Assembly: GCF_012985465.1 (NCBI RefSeq) | Contig: NZ_JAAQWN010000009.1 | Span: forward strand, 1-64,000 | DNA: 64,000 nt | Source: Pseudomonas sp. WS 5079 | GTDB taxonomy: Bacteria > Pseudomonadota > Gammaproteobacteria > Pseudomonadales > Pseudomonadaceae | Direction: 5' to 3' | Shown here: positions 55,060-64,000 of the stretch, in pieces | Layout of the letters: each line of letters begins with the position of its first letter | Position numbering within the stretch: position 1 is the stretch's first letter | Translations under genes and position numbers: made by a program | The notes under the pieces: model-generated | Database searches by the model: none | Seen by the model: the letters and a program-made list of their open reading frames with translations, nothing else | What the model was told of the DNA's origin: nothing

Positions 55060-55116
55060 GGGAGTCCTCATAGAATAATGTGAAAGGCGCGCCGCATGCT
55101 GCCACGCGGCACGAGG

Positions 55117-57522
55117 TCAGTCGCGCATCGGCCCTGGCGCGATCACTTCGCGCGAGCCGTTGGTGTTCATGGCCGTGACGACGCCGGCCATTTCCATGGA
55201 TTCGATCATACGCGCGGCGCGGTTGTAGCCGATCTTCAGTTTACGTTGCACCGCCGAGATCGAGGCGCGACGGCTTTCCAGCACGAACGCCACCGCTTCG
55301 TCGTACAGCGCGTCGGTCTCGGCATCATCGTCGCCGCCGCTGCCACCGTCGAAGCCGCTACCGGCCTCCTCGACACCGGCCAGGATATCGTCGTTGTATT
55401 CCGGCGCGCCGCGCAGTTTCCAAGCCTCGACCACACGATGCACTTCGTCATCGGAAACGAAGGCGCCGTGAACACGGATCGGTAGGCTGGTGCCGGGCGG
55501 CATGTAGAGCATGTCACCATGGCCCAGCAGCTGCTCGGCGCCGCCCTGGTCGATGATGGTCCGTGAGTCGATCTTGCTCGATACCTGGAACGCCATACGG
55601 GTCGGGATGTTGGCCTTGATCAGGCCGGTAATCACATCCACCGACGGCCGCTGGGTCGCGAGGATCAAGTGGATCCCGGCCGCACGGGCCTTCTGCGCGA
55701 TACGCGCGATCAATTCTTCGACCTTCTTGCCGACGATCATCATCATGTCGGCAAATTCGTCGACCACCACGACAATGGTCGGCAGCTTGGTCAGTAGCGG
55801 CGCTTCATCGTGAATGCTTTCGCGCTTGTACAGCGGGTCGGTCAGCGGTGTGCCGGCGTCCTGGGCTTCCTTGACCTTGGCGTTGAAGCCAGACAGGTTA
55901 CGCACGCCCATCTTCGCCATCAGCTTGTAGCGCCGCTCCATCTCGGCCACGCTCCAGCGCAGGGCGTTGGCGGCGTCCTTCATGTCGGTCACCACCGGGC
56001 ACAGCAGGTGCGGGATGCCTTCGTAGATCGACAGTTCAAGCATCTTCGGGTCGATCATGATCAGCTTGGCGTCTTCCGGGCCGGACTTGAACAGGATCGA
56101 CAGGATCATTGCGTTCACACCCACCGATTTACCGGAACCGGTGGTACCGGCAACCAGCAGGTGAGGCATTTTCGCCAGGTCCGTGATCACCGGCTTACCG
56201 CCAATGTCATGCCCGAGAGCCAGGGTGACCGGCGATTTGAAGTTGTCGTATTCCGGGGTCGACAGCACTTCGGAGAAGCGCACGATCTGCCGGTCTTCGT
56301 TGGGAATCTCGATACCCACGGTGGTTTTGCCGGGAATTACTTCCACCACGCGCACGCTGGTCACGGCCAGGGAGCGCGCCAGGTCTTTGGCCAGGTTTGC
56401 AATACGGCTGACCTTGACCCCAGCGGCCGGCTGGATTTCGTAACGGGTGATCACAGGGCCCGGGTGAATCGAGTCCACCGACACCTCGACGCCAAACTCC
56501 TTGAGTTTGATTTCCAGCAGATGGCCGACCGCCGCCAGGGATTCCGGGGAATAGTTGAGCTGTTTCTTTTCTGCCGGATCGAGGATCGAGATCGGCGGCA
56601 AGGTGCCTTCGACGGCGCTGTCGATAAATAGCGGCGCCTGCTTTTCCTTTTGCACGCGATGGCTTGGCTCGGGCGCCTTGACCGGAACCGGGGCGATAAC
56701 CGGCGGCACTTGCTTCTCGCGGTCGGACATGTGCTTGGTCAGGGCCTGCTCGCGTTCGATCAGGCGCTCCTTGACCTTGGCCTGCTCACGGCGGTCCGGC
56801 GTGCTCGGGGCCACTACTTCGTTGACCCGGGTATCGACTTCACGCAATTGCGCAACCATGCGCTTGCGGTCCACACGGGCGGCCCACCAGCGGTTGGCGG
56901 CACCCTGGAACAGCTCGAACAGGTCGAGGGTGATCTTGCCGGTCACATCCATGACCTTGAACCACGACAAGTCGGTAAATACCGTCAGGCCGAACAGGAA
57001 CAGGGCGATGAACATCAGTGTGCTGCCCTGGATATTCAAGGTCTTGCGCGCCAGGTCACCCAGGCTTTCGCCCAGGGCACCACCCGCACCCGCCGGCAGG
57101 CCAGTCGGCGCATGGAAATGAATATGTGCCAGCGCCGCGCCCGACAACACCAGGAACACCAGGCCGATCAGGCGCCAGGAAAACAACCAACCGCTCCACT
57201 GCCACGGCTCATGGCGCTGGCGGAAGATCTGCCAGGTCTTGATCGCCAGCAGCAGCGGGAAGATATAAGCGAAATAGCCGAGGATCATGAACAGGATATC
57301 GGCGCTGTAGGAGCCCACGGGCCCGCCGAAGTTCTGCACATCGTCGATCTTGCTGTTATGGCTCCAGCCTGGATCATCCTTGCCATAGGTCAGCAAGGCC
57401 ATCATCAGGAACAGGCATAAAGCACCGATGGCAATCAGCGCGCCTTCCTTGAGCCGATAGTGCAGGTGCTGGCGCCAGGCCGGTACCACTGCTGTTTTGG
57501 GTGCTGCGGCGGATTTCTTCAA
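55117..57522 (-). CDS. ftsK: DNA translocase FtsK
   Basis: An 801-residue divisome ATPase that moves chromosome termini and activates XerCD at dif. Four N-terminal TM helices (about 20-185) are followed by a short linker, the motor with Walker A VAGTTGSGKSVGVNAMILS and Walker B TIVVVVDEFADMMM, and the C-terminal gamma winged helix that reads KOPS (SISAVQRKLKIGYNRAARMIESMEMAGVV). The linker is short compared with E. coli FtsK but normal for Pseudomonas. Confidence 0.96.
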   Translation of the reverse strand: MKKSAAAPKTAVVPAWRQHLHYRLKEGALIAIGALCLFLMMALLTYGKDDPGWSHNSKIDDVQNFGGPVGSYSADILFMILGYFAYIFPLLLAIKTWQIFRQRHEPWQWSGWLFSWRLIGLVFLVLSGAALAHIHFHAPTGLPAGAGGALGESLGDLARKTLNIQGSTLMFIALFLFGLTVFTDLSWFKVMDVTGKITLDLFELFQGAANRWWAARVDRKRMVAQLREVDTRVNEVVAPSTPDRREQAKVKERLIEREQALTKHMSDREKQVPPVIAPVPVKAPEPSHRVQKEKQAPLFIDSAVEGTLPPISILDPAEKKQLNYSPESLAAVGHLLEIKLKEFGVEVSVDSIHPGPVITRYEIQPAAGVKVSRIANLAKDLARSLAVTSVRVVEVIPGKTTVGIEIPNEDRQIVRFSEVLSTPEYDNFKSPVTLALGHDIGGKPVITDLAKMPHLLVAGTTGSGKSVGVNAMILSILFKSGPEDAKLIMIDPKMLELSIYEGIPHLLCPVVTDMKDAANALRWSVAEMERRYKLMAKMGVRNLSGFNAKVKEAQDAGTPLTDPLYKRESIHDEAPLLTKLPTIVVVVDEFADMMMIVGKKVEELIARIAQKARAAGIHLILATQRPSVDVITGLIKANIPTRMAFQVSSKIDSRTIIDQGGAEQLLGHGDMLYMPPGTSLPIRVHGAFVSDDEVHRVVEAWKLRGAPEYNDDILAGVEEAGSGFDGGSGGDDDAETDALYDEAVAFVLESRRASISAVQRKLKIGYNRAARMIESMEMAGVVTAMNTNGSREVIAPGPMRD

Positions 57523-58043
57523 AACGGGTCTTTTCCTGCGCCTTAAGCGCGTCCAACAATTGAATGACTATAAAAATACTGCCCAATCCGGGCAGATGAA
57601 AAGTGAACGAGCGTCGTCAAACGTCCTTTAACACTTCGTGACTCATTCATGAACGGGCGTTAATGCCGGCCCACAAGGACATAGTGCCGCCATTGTACGG
57701 GTTTGTGTGCCCGTTGCCACGCTGCCGGCCTCGCTCATGGAGCATAGACAAGCGCATTGTTCATACGCTTCAATTTGAGCATGCATTGTCTTTACTGACA
57801 AAGGCTTATGAGCTGTTTTTATCAGACTGGACAAGCTTTACCCAGCATTCCCGCCCAACGGATGGCGACATGACGCGATTACGACCGCACCACCGCTATA
57901 GAGTTGCAGAAACACGCGCTCATGCATCAAGGCATTGATTACATGATCGGGCTGGCCGAGTGGCGCCGGGTCGACAATAATCACTGCTTACACGACGGGC
58001 CCTGGCCTGTCACCGCCCTCCCCTTCCGTAAGCCCGACTACCC
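57523..58043. other. ftsK-aat intergenic region
   Basis: About 520 bases between divergent ftsK and aat. It should contain both promoters. ORFs here (for example 57663-57938) lack ribosome sites and family resemblance. In P. aeruginosa PAO1, as I recall it, a thioredoxin reductase gene occupies this place; none is visible here. Confidence 0.5.
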
Positions 58044-58724
58044 ATGCTCACCTGGCTGCAACGCAACACCCTGACGTTTCCACCGCTGGCCAAAGCCATG
58101 CGTGAACCCAACGGCCTGCTGGCTGCCGGTGGCGACCTGTCTGCCGACCGCCTGGTCCAGGCCTATCGCCATGGCTGCTTCCCCTGGTTCTCCGAAGGCC
58201 AGCCCATCCTGTGGTGGTCGCCAGACCCGCGCACGGTGCTGTTCCCCACAGAGCTGCACGTGTCCCGCAGCCTCGCCAAGCTGCTGCGCCAGCAACGCTA
58301 CGAGATGACCTTTGACCAGGACTTCGCCGCCGTCATCCAGGCCTGTGCTGCGCCTCGCAGCTATGCAGACGGCACCTGGATCACCGAGGCCATGCAGAAT
58401 GCCTACCTGCAACTTCACCAACGGGGCTATGCCCATTCCGTCGAGGTATGGGACCAGGGCGAACTGGTCGGCGGCCTGTATGGCCTGGCCATGGGCCAGC
58501 TGTTTTTTGGCGAATCGATGTTCAGTCGCGCAGACAACGCCTCGAAATACGGCTTTGCCACGCTCGTCAGGCAATTGCAGGCCTGGGGCTTTGTGCTGAT
58601 CGACTGCCAGATGCCCACCGATCACCTGCACAGCCTCGGTGCCCGCGCCATTCCCCGCAGCGACTTTGCCGGTTACCTGCGCGACCATCTTGATCAAGCC
58701 AGCAGTGGGCCATGGGTTTCTTAG
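58044..58724 (+). CDS. aat: Leucyl/phenylalanyl-tRNA-protein transferase
   Basis: A 226-residue N-degron enzyme that adds Leu or Phe to proteins with N-terminal Lys or Arg. The family core FPPLAKAMREPNGLLAAGGDLSADRLVQAYRHGCFPWFSEGQPILWWSPDPRTVL and FGESMFSRADNASKYGFATL is intact. It is followed by the second N-end transferase at 55 bases. Confidence 0.96.
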   Translation: MLTWLQRNTLTFPPLAKAMREPNGLLAAGGDLSADRLVQAYRHGCFPWFSEGQPILWWSPDPRTVLFPTELHVSRSLAKLLRQQRYEMTFDQDFAAVIQACAAPRSYADGTWITEAMQNAYLQLHQRGYAHSVEVWDQGELVGGLYGLAMGQLFFGESMFSRADNASKYGFATLVRQLQAWGFVLIDCQMPTDHLHSLGARAIPRSDFAGYLRDHLDQASSGPWVS

Positions 58725-58779
58725 GCGACTTGCGCGCACCTGGCTTACACTTATTTCAAAGCTTATCCGAGGGTTGATC

Positions 58780-59487
58780 ATGACCGAGTTGGCGCGCTTG
58801 AAGTTTTATGCCACTCAACCCCACTCTTGCAGCTACCTGCCCGAAGAACAGGCCACCACGCTGTTCCTCGACCCCAGCCAGCCGATGGACGTGCATGTGT
58901 ATGCCGATCTGTCAGAGATGGGGTTTCGGCGCAGCGGCGACCACCTGTACCGGCCGCACTGCCAGAACTGCAACGCTTGTGTGCCGGCGCGCATCCCCGT
59001 AGCGCAATTTTTGCCGGACCGTAATCAAAAACGCATCCTCAAGCGCAATGCCGACCTGATCGTGACCCCCGCCAAGCCCGGCTTCAGCGAAGAGTACTTC
59101 GATCTTTACCAGCGCTATATCGAACAACGCCACGCCGACGGCGATATGTTCCCACCCAGTCGTGACCAGTTTTCCACGTTCCTGGTGCGCGACCTGCCGT
59201 TCTCGCGCTTCTACGAGTTCCGCCTTGAGGGAAGGCTGCTGGCGGTCGCGGTCACCGACCTGCTGCCCAATGGATTGTCGGCGGTCTATACCTTTTATGA
59301 ACCCGCCGAAGAGCGTCGCAGCCTAGGGCGTTTTGCCATTTTGTGGCAGATCGGTGAAGCATCCAGGCAAAATCTGGAAGCGGTGTACCTGGGATACTGG
59401 ATCAAAAACTGCAAAAAGATGAACTACAAGACCCAATATCGGCCCATTGAGCTACTAATTAATCAAAGATGGGTCACGCTTAACTAG
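58780..59487 (+). CDS. bpt: Aspartate/glutamate leucyltransferase (Bpt/Ate)
   Basis: A 235-residue aminoacyl-tRNA-protein transferase of the ATE family. The N-terminal Cys cluster ([16 protein letters not shown]) and the C-terminal ATE domain ([24 protein letters not shown]) are visible. Bacterial members of this length transfer Leu to N-terminal Asp or Glu. The true ATG at 58780 starts [20 protein letters not shown]; the open frame upstream overlaps aat in another frame and is not used. Confidence 0.94.
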
Positions 59488-59587
59488 AACCCCTTGGCTT
59501 AAACACCCTTTTTCGGGCACAATGCACGCCGCTTTTGCCTGGCGCAGTTGCACCGGGCCATTCACTGGATACCGAGGGCTTTACTGC

Positions 59588-59806
59588 ATGTCGAAAGAAG
59601 ACAGCTTCGAAATGGAAGGCACTGTCGTCGACACCCTGCCCAACACCATGTTTCGTGTGGAGTTGGAAAATGGGCACGTCGTAACCGCGCATATCTCCGG
59701 CAAGATGCGCAAGAACTACATTCGTATTCTTACCGGTGACAAAGTGCGCGTCGAGCTGACGCCCTATGACTTGAGCAAAGGGCGCATCACTTACCGCGCC
59801 CGCTAA
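59588..59806 (+). CDS. infA: Translation initiation factor IF-1
   Basis: A 72-residue S1-fold protein of standard length ([53 protein letters not shown]). The start at 59588 is fixed by family length. It is followed by a strong terminator. Confidence 0.97.
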
Positions 59807-59821
59807 ACAAGTCAATACAAG

Positions 59822-59846
59822 ACGCCCGGTTATGCCGGGCGTTTTT
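59822..59846 (+). terminator. Rho-independent terminator of infA
   Basis: ACGCCCGG and CCGGGCGT around TTATG, ending in TTTTT. Confidence 0.93.
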
Positions 59847-59879
59847 GTGTGTGTGGGATTTAACCAGCACCGCAGAATG

Positions 59880-59912
59880 AGTGTGGGAGCAGGCTTGCCT
59901 GCTCCCACATTT
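59880..59912. repeat. REP-like palindrome
   Basis: TGTGGGAGCAGGC and GCCTGCTCCCACA form a perfect 13-bp inverted repeat around TT (59882-59909), between the convergent infA and clpA. Confidence 0.7.
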
Positions 59913-59943
59913 GATCTTCATTGACTGGGATTTGGCGGGCAGC

Positions 59944-59969
59944 AAAAAGGCGCCTTTCGGCGCCTTTTC
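59944..59969 (-). terminator. Rho-independent terminator of clpA
   Basis: AAAAGGCGCC and GGCGCCTTTT with a TTTC loop, 15 bases past the clpA stop; symmetrical, so usable from both sides. Confidence 0.85.
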
Positions 59970-59984
59970 TACTACTGTGAAGCA

Positions 59985-62255
59985 TCAGGCCATTTCAGCA
60001 GTGGTCTCGAACTCGAAGGTCAGCTCGCCGTCCTTCAAATCGATATGCACCACGCCACCATGGTCGGAGAGCTCGCCAAACAGGATCTCTTCGGCCAACG
60101 GCCGCTTGATCTTGTCCTGGATCAGACGCGCCATTGGACGAGCGCCCATTGCCGCGTCGTAACCACCCTCGGCGATCCAACTGCGTGCCGCTTCCGTCAC
60201 CTCCAGCTGTACGCGCTTGTCTTCCAACTGCGCCTGAAGCTCGGTAAGGAACTTGTCCACCACGCTCTTGATAACCTCATGACTGAGGCGACCAAACTGG
60301 ATAATGGTGTCCAGGCGGTTGCGGAACTCCGGCGTGAAGCTCTTCTTGATCACTTCCATGGCGTCGGAAGAGTGATCCTGATGAGTAAAGCCAATGGAAG
60401 CCCGCGCGGCCGTCTCGGCACCGGCGTTAGTGGTCATGATCACGATCACGTTGCGGAAATCCGCCTTGCGCCCGTTGTTGTCGGTCAGGGTCCCGTGGTC
60501 CATCACCTGCAGCAGCAGGTTGAAGACTTCCGGGTGAGCCTTTTCGATTTCATCGAGCAGCAGTACGCAATGCGGCTGCTTGGTGATCGCCTCGGTCAAC
60601 AGGCCGCCCTGGTCGAAGCCGACATAGCCCGGAGGCGCACCGATCAGGCGCGACACAGTGTGGCGCTCCATGTATTCGGACATATCGAACCGCACCAGCT
60701 CAATGCCCATGGCCTTGGCCAACTGCCGCGCGGCTTCGGTCTTGCCGACGCCGGTAGGGCCGGCGAACAGGAACGAACCCACCGGTTTGTCCGGCGACTT
60801 GAGGCCGGCCCGGGACAGCTTGATCGCCGTCGACAGCGAATCAATCGCCGCATCCTGGCCAAACACCGTCAGCTTGAGATCGCGCTCCAGGTTACGCAGC
60901 AGCTCCTTGTCGGAACTGGTGACGTGCTTTGGCGGAATACGCGCGATTTTCGCCACGATATCCTCGACCTGGGCCACTTCGATGCGCTTCACGCGCTTCT
61001 CTACCGGCTGCAGGCGCTGGTAGGCACCCGCTTCGTCAATCACATCAATGGCTTTGTCCGGCATGTGCCGGTCATTGATGTAGCGCGAAGCCAGCTCGGC
61101 GGCTGCACGCAGCGCCTCATCACTGTATTCGATGCCGTGGTGTGCTTCGAAGCGTCCTTTCAGGCCGCGCAGGATGCCAATAGTGTCTTCAACCGAAGGC
61201 TCGGACACGTCGACTTTCTGGAAGCGCCGTGCCAGGGCACGGTCTTTTTCGAAGATCCCGCGAAATTCCTGGAACGTGGTCGAGCCGATGCAGCGGATAT
61301 CACCCGAAGACAGCAGCGGCTTGAGCAGGTTGGACGCATCCATCACCCCACCGGAAGCCGCACCGGCGCCAATGATGGTGTGGATCTCATCAATGAACAG
61401 GATCGCCTGCGGACGCTTTTTCAGCTCGCCAAGCAAAGCCTTGAAACGCTTTTCAAAGTCGCCACGGTACTTGGTCCCGGCGAGCAGCGCCCCCAGGTCC
61501 AGGGAGTAGACAACGCTGTTGGCCAGCAGGTCAGGCACCTGGTTATCAACAATGCGCTTGGCCAGGCCTTCGGCAATCGCGGTCTTGCCCACGCCCGCCT
61601 CGCCCACCAGCAAAGGGTTGTTCTTGCGACGACGCGCGAGGATCTGCGCAACACGCTCAACTTCCATCTCGCGCCCCACCAGCGGATCGATCCGCCCCTG
61701 GCGCGCCAGTTCGTTGAGGTTGCTGGCGTAGGCATCCAGCGGGTTGCTTGAAGAAGAAGACTCACCGCCCTCGTCATCTTGCATATCCTGCTCACCCTCG
61801 GAGTGATCGCCATGCCCTGGCACTTTCGAGATGCCATGGGCGATGTAGTTGACGACATCGATACGCGCCACGCTCTGCTGCTTGAGCAGGAATACCGCCT
61901 GGCTTTCCTGCTCGCTGAAGATGGCAACCAATACATTGGCGCCCGTCACTTCCCGCTTGCCGGAGCTCTGCACGTGGAAGACAGCACGCTGCAACACCCG
62001 CTGGAAGCCCAGAGTTGGCTGGGTCTCGCGGTCCTCGTCATGCACGGGGATCAGTGGCGTGGTGGAGTCGATAAACTCCTGCAAATCATGCTTGAGCTTG
62101 TCGAGGTTGGCGCCGCACGCACGCAGGACCGTGGCGGCAGCTTCGTTATCCAAAAGTGCCAGCAGCAGGTGTTCGACGGTCATGAATTCATGACGCTTCG
62201 AACGGGCCTCCTTGAAGGCAAGATTGAGGGTGACTTCGAGCTCGCGGTTTAACAT
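59985..62255 (-). CDS. clpA: ATP-dependent Clp protease ATP-binding subunit ClpA
   Basis: A 756-residue class I Clp unfoldase that feeds substrates to ClpP. The N-domain (MLNRELEVTLNLAFKEARSKRHEFMTVEHLLLALLD) binds ClpS. D1 has Walker A VGEAGVGKTAIAEGLAK, and D2 has FAGPTGVGKTEAARQLAK with MSEYMERHTVSRLIGAPPGYVG. It lies directly downstream of clpS. Confidence 0.97.
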   Translation of the reverse strand: MLNRELEVTLNLAFKEARSKRHEFMTVEHLLLALLDNEAAATVLRACGANLDKLKHDLQEFIDSTTPLIPVHDEDRETQPTLGFQRVLQRAVFHVQSSGKREVTGANVLVAIFSEQESQAVFLLKQQSVARIDVVNYIAHGISKVPGHGDHSEGEQDMQDDEGGESSSSSNPLDAYASNLNELARQGRIDPLVGREMEVERVAQILARRRKNNPLLVGEAGVGKTAIAEGLAKRIVDNQVPDLLANSVVYSLDLGALLAGTKYRGDFEKRFKALLGELKKRPQAILFIDEIHTIIGAGAASGGVMDASNLLKPLLSSGDIRCIGSTTFQEFRGIFEKDRALARRFQKVDVSEPSVEDTIGILRGLKGRFEAHHGIEYSDEALRAAAELASRYINDRHMPDKAIDVIDEAGAYQRLQPVEKRVKRIEVAQVEDIVAKIARIPPKHVTSSDKELLRNLERDLKLTVFGQDAAIDSLSTAIKLSRAGLKSPDKPVGSFLFAGPTGVGKTEAARQLAKAMGIELVRFDMSEYMERHTVSRLIGAPPGYVGFDQGGLLTEAITKQPHCVLLLDEIEKAHPEVFNLLLQVMDHGTLTDNNGRKADFRNVIVIMTTNAGAETAARASIGFTHQDHSSDAMEVIKKSFTPEFRNRLDTIIQFGRLSHEVIKSVVDKFLTELQAQLEDKRVQLEVTEAARSWIAEGGYDAAMGARPMARLIQDKIKRPLAEEILFGELSDHGGVVHIDLKDGELTFEFETTAEMA

Positions 62256-62284
62256 AGCTTCACCTCATACCCAAGTGGTCGGAG

Positions 62285-62653
62285 TTAACCGTCCTTCTCG
62301 ATTTCACAGAGTAGCGGATGCTGGCTTTCCCTGGCGTACTGGTTGACCTGCATGGCCTTGGTCTCGGCGATGTCGCGGGTAAACACTCCACATACTGCCC
62401 GTCCTTCTGTGTGAACGGCCAGCATTACCTTGGTCGCCAACTCGCGGTTCAGATTAAAAAACACCTCGAGCACTTCGACGACGAAATCCATCGGCGTGTA
62501 GTCATCATTGAACAAAACCACCTTGTACATCGGCGGCGCCTGTAAAGCAGGCTTGGCCTCCTGAACAGCGATGCCTGCAGAACCGTCATCGTCTTCTAGA
62601 TGATCCGGGCGATCCTGATTGAATGTTAGTCGAATCTGGCTGAATGCATGCAT
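62285..62653 (-). CDS. clpS: ClpS adaptor
   Basis: A 122-residue N-degron adaptor for ClpAP. The core PPMYKVVLFNDDYTPMDFVVEVLEVFF and the C-terminal VHTEGRAVCGVFTRDIAETKAMQV build the N-end binding pocket. ATG at 62653 (MHAFSQIRLTFN) matches family starts better than 62680. It is 29 bases upstream of clpA. Confidence 0.95.
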   Translation of the reverse strand: MHAFSQIRLTFNQDRPDHLEDDDGSAGIAVQEAKPALQAPPMYKVVLFNDDYTPMDFVVEVLEVFFNLNRELATKVMLAVHTEGRAVCGVFTRDIAETKAMQVNQYARESQHPLLCEIEKDG

Positions 62654-62877
62654 GGAAAGAAAGGTTCGTCTGTTGTGCATTTACAGTGATGGGGGCGACC
62701 TGTCAGAAATTCAACTCCGACCGACTGGTCACCTTGACTATCGGCAAAACGGTGTTACAACCAATAGAACCCACAGTGGGTAAAAAAGGTCCGCGCAGTC
62801 AACCTTATTTATTCGGGTTAGGACGGATAAACTGGATGATACTCCAGTGATGGAGTCTGGTGCAGAGGGATATGGGT

Positions 62878-63177
62878 ATGTCTGGCGTCAAGATCAGTGG
62901 CAAGGTCAAATGGTTCAACAATGCCAAGGGGTACGGCTTCATTAATGAAGACGGCAAGGAAGAAGACCTTTTTGCGCATTATTCGGCAATTGCCATGGAG
63001 GGCTATAAAACGCTGAAAGCAGGTCAATTGGTGTCCTTTGAAATCATCCAGGGGCCCAAGGGCCTGCATGCTGTAGCTATCAGTGCAGCAGGCGCGACCG
63101 CACCCGGGAAACAGCACGAAGACAAGCACAACAATAAAGGTAAACCCGCTCATTCCAAAGAGCAGCAAACGGCCTGA
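62878..63177 (+). CDS. cspD: Cold-shock-domain protein CspD
   Basis: A 99-residue CSD protein with RNP motifs KGYGFIN and LFAHYSAI and the signature SGKVKWFNNAKGYGF. A Lys/His/Gln-rich tail of about 30 residues (GKQHEDKHNNKGKPAHSKEQ) follows the domain. Divergence from clpS and the tail identify CspD, a stationary-phase single-strand-binding inhibitor of replication in E. coli. AGAGGGATATGGGT precedes the ATG; in-frame earlier ATGs are less likely. Confidence 0.92.
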   Translation: MSGVKISGKVKWFNNAKGYGFINEDGKEEDLFAHYSAIAMEGYKTLKAGQLVSFEIIQGPKGLHAVAISAAGATAPGKQHEDKHNNKGKPAHSKEQQTA

Positions 63178-63193
63178 TCAGCCACTGCGCATT

Positions 63194-63233
63194 AAAAAAC
63201 GGCCACCCTGAGCTATCAGGATGGCCGTTTTTT
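63194..63233. terminator. Bidirectional terminator cspD / icd
   Basis: AAAAAACGGCCA and TGGCCGTTTTTT flank a second stem CCTG/CAGG. It serves the convergent cspD and icd genes. Confidence 0.93.
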
Positions 63234-63245
63234 ATAGCCTTCGAC

Positions 63246-64000
63246 TTACATATGTGAAATCAGCGCATCACCGAAACCCGACGACGACACCAACTTGGCG
63301 CCGTCCATCAGACGCTCGAAGTCATAGGTCACGGTCTTGGCCGAAATCGCCCCGTTGGTGCCCTTGATGATCAGGTCGGCCGCCTCGGTCCAGCCCATGT
63401 GGCGCAGCATCATTTCCGCCGACAGAATCAGCGAACCCGGGTTGACCTGGTCCTTGCCGGCGTATTTTGGCGCAGTACCGTGGGTGGCTTCGAACATTGC
63501 CACGGTGTCGGACAGGTTGGCGCCCGGCGCAATACCGATGCCGCCCACTTCTGCCGCCAGGGCGTCGGAGAGATAGTCACCGTTGAGGTTGAGGGTGGCG
63601 ATCACGTCGTATTCGGCCGGGCGCAGCAGGATCTGCTGGAGCATGGCGTCGGCAATCGCATCCTTGACCACTACATTGCGGCCAGTGCGCGGGTTCTTGA
63701 ACTGCATCCACGGCCCGCCATCAAGCAGGGTTGCGCCGAACTCTTCGGCCGCCACTTCGTAGGCCCATTCCTTGAAGGCACCTTCGGTGAACTTCATAAT
63801 GTTGCCTTTGTGCACGATGGTCAGCGACTCACGGTCGTTATCCACTACATATTGCAGGGCCTTGCGCGCCAGGCGCTTGGTGCCCTCTTTGGAAACCGGC
63901 TTGATGCCAATCCCGCAATCCTGGTCGAAACGAATCTTGGTAACACCCATCTCTTCCTTGAGGAACTTGATGACCTTGATGGCCTCAGGCGAACCGGCCT
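63246..64000 (-). CDS. icd: NADP-dependent isocitrate dehydrogenase, C-terminal part
   Basis: The gene runs off the window. The visible 251 residues begin AGSPEAIKVIKFLKEEMGVT and include IVHKGNIMKFTEGAFKEWAYE, DAIADAMLQQILLRPAEYDVIATLNLNGDYLSDALAA and FEATHGTAPKYAGKDQVNPGSLILSAEMMLRHMGW, the NADP-type substrate and cofactor region of the homodimeric enzyme. It ends ALISHM. Confidence 0.95.
   Translation of the reverse strand, partial: AGSPEAIKVIKFLKEEMGVTKIRFDQDCGIGIKPVSKEGTKRLARKALQYVVDNDRESLTIVHKGNIMKFTEGAFKEWAYEVAAEEFGATLLDGGPWMQFKNPRTGRNVVVKDAIADAMLQQILLRPAEYDVIATLNLNGDYLSDALAAEVGGIGIAPGANLSDTVAMFEATHGTAPKYAGKDQVNPGSLILSAEMMLRHMGWTEAADLIIKGTNGAISAKTVTYDFERLMDGAKLVSSSGFGDALISHM

Noticed and set aside
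57663..57938. A 91-codon ORF between ftsK and aat
   Set aside because: No ribosome site, no family resemblance and low-complexity content. I also looked for a thioredoxin reductase gene here and saw no CxxC-FAD motifs. I do not treat its absence as notable because other Pseudomonas species may lack it at this position.

Overview
The window reads as chromosome of a fluorescent Pseudomonas, most likely of the P. fluorescens group. Housekeeping order (icd-cspD-clpS-clpA-infA-bpt-aat / ftsK-lolA-rarA-crcB-serS-cysG / tusDCBE), high-GC codon use and REP-type palindromes all fit. No search was run; names rest on recognisable motifs, lengths and neighbourhoods.

Layout. (1) 0.2-7.7 kb: a complete trans-4-hydroxy-L-proline catabolic cluster: PAS-AraC regulator, divergent amino-acid permease, epimerase, deaminase, 2-oxoglutarate semialdehyde dehydrogenase and FAD D-hydroxyproline oxidase. 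(2) 7.7-21.1 kb: a chaperone-usher fimbrial operon, then a Roc/Sad-like control module with two tandem hybrid kinases, two near-identical LuxR-type response regulators and a REC-EAL phosphodiesterase, all on the minus strand. A 21-bp motif occurs twice upstream of the fimbrial operon and once upstream of the regulator operon. One kinase has lost its Hpt histidine, and the EAL protein has lost its receiver aspartate. I consider this the most interesting part of the window. (3) 21.4-28.6 kb: proP, an OprP/OprO-type porin, a LysR regulator, a DUF2790 protein, an aminoglycoside-phosphotransferase-like kinase coupled to a small membrane protein, and cho. (4) 28.6-45.6 kb: accessory DNA. It holds low-GC orphan membrane proteins and lipoproteins, a PACE efflux pump with divergent LysR regulator, phage and IS remnants, and a two-partner secretion pair (TpsB/TpsA). 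The pair lies between two decayed copies of an integrase-tail plus tRNA-Ser unit; the intact tRNA-Ser(UGA) is at the right end. (5) 45.7-64 kb: conserved core: BI-1 family protein, tRNA 2-thiouridylation relay (tusDCBE), ybiB, a glutathionyl-hydroquinone reductase-like GST, the cysG-serS-crcB-rarA-lolA-ftsK block, and the N-degron block aat-bpt-infA-clpA-clpS followed by cspD and the 3' part of icd.

How the parts work together. Region 1 takes hydroxyproline to 2-oxoglutarate. Region 2 would sense a periplasmic ligand through SBP3-domain kinases and pass phosphate to LuxR-type regulators that plausibly control fimbriae, with c-di-GMP hydrolysis by the EAL protein in the same locus. Region 4 is an integration hot spot at a tRNA-Ser gene that carries a large exported adhesin as cargo. 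Region 5 combines translation, tRNA modification, chromosome segregation and N-end-rule proteolysis.
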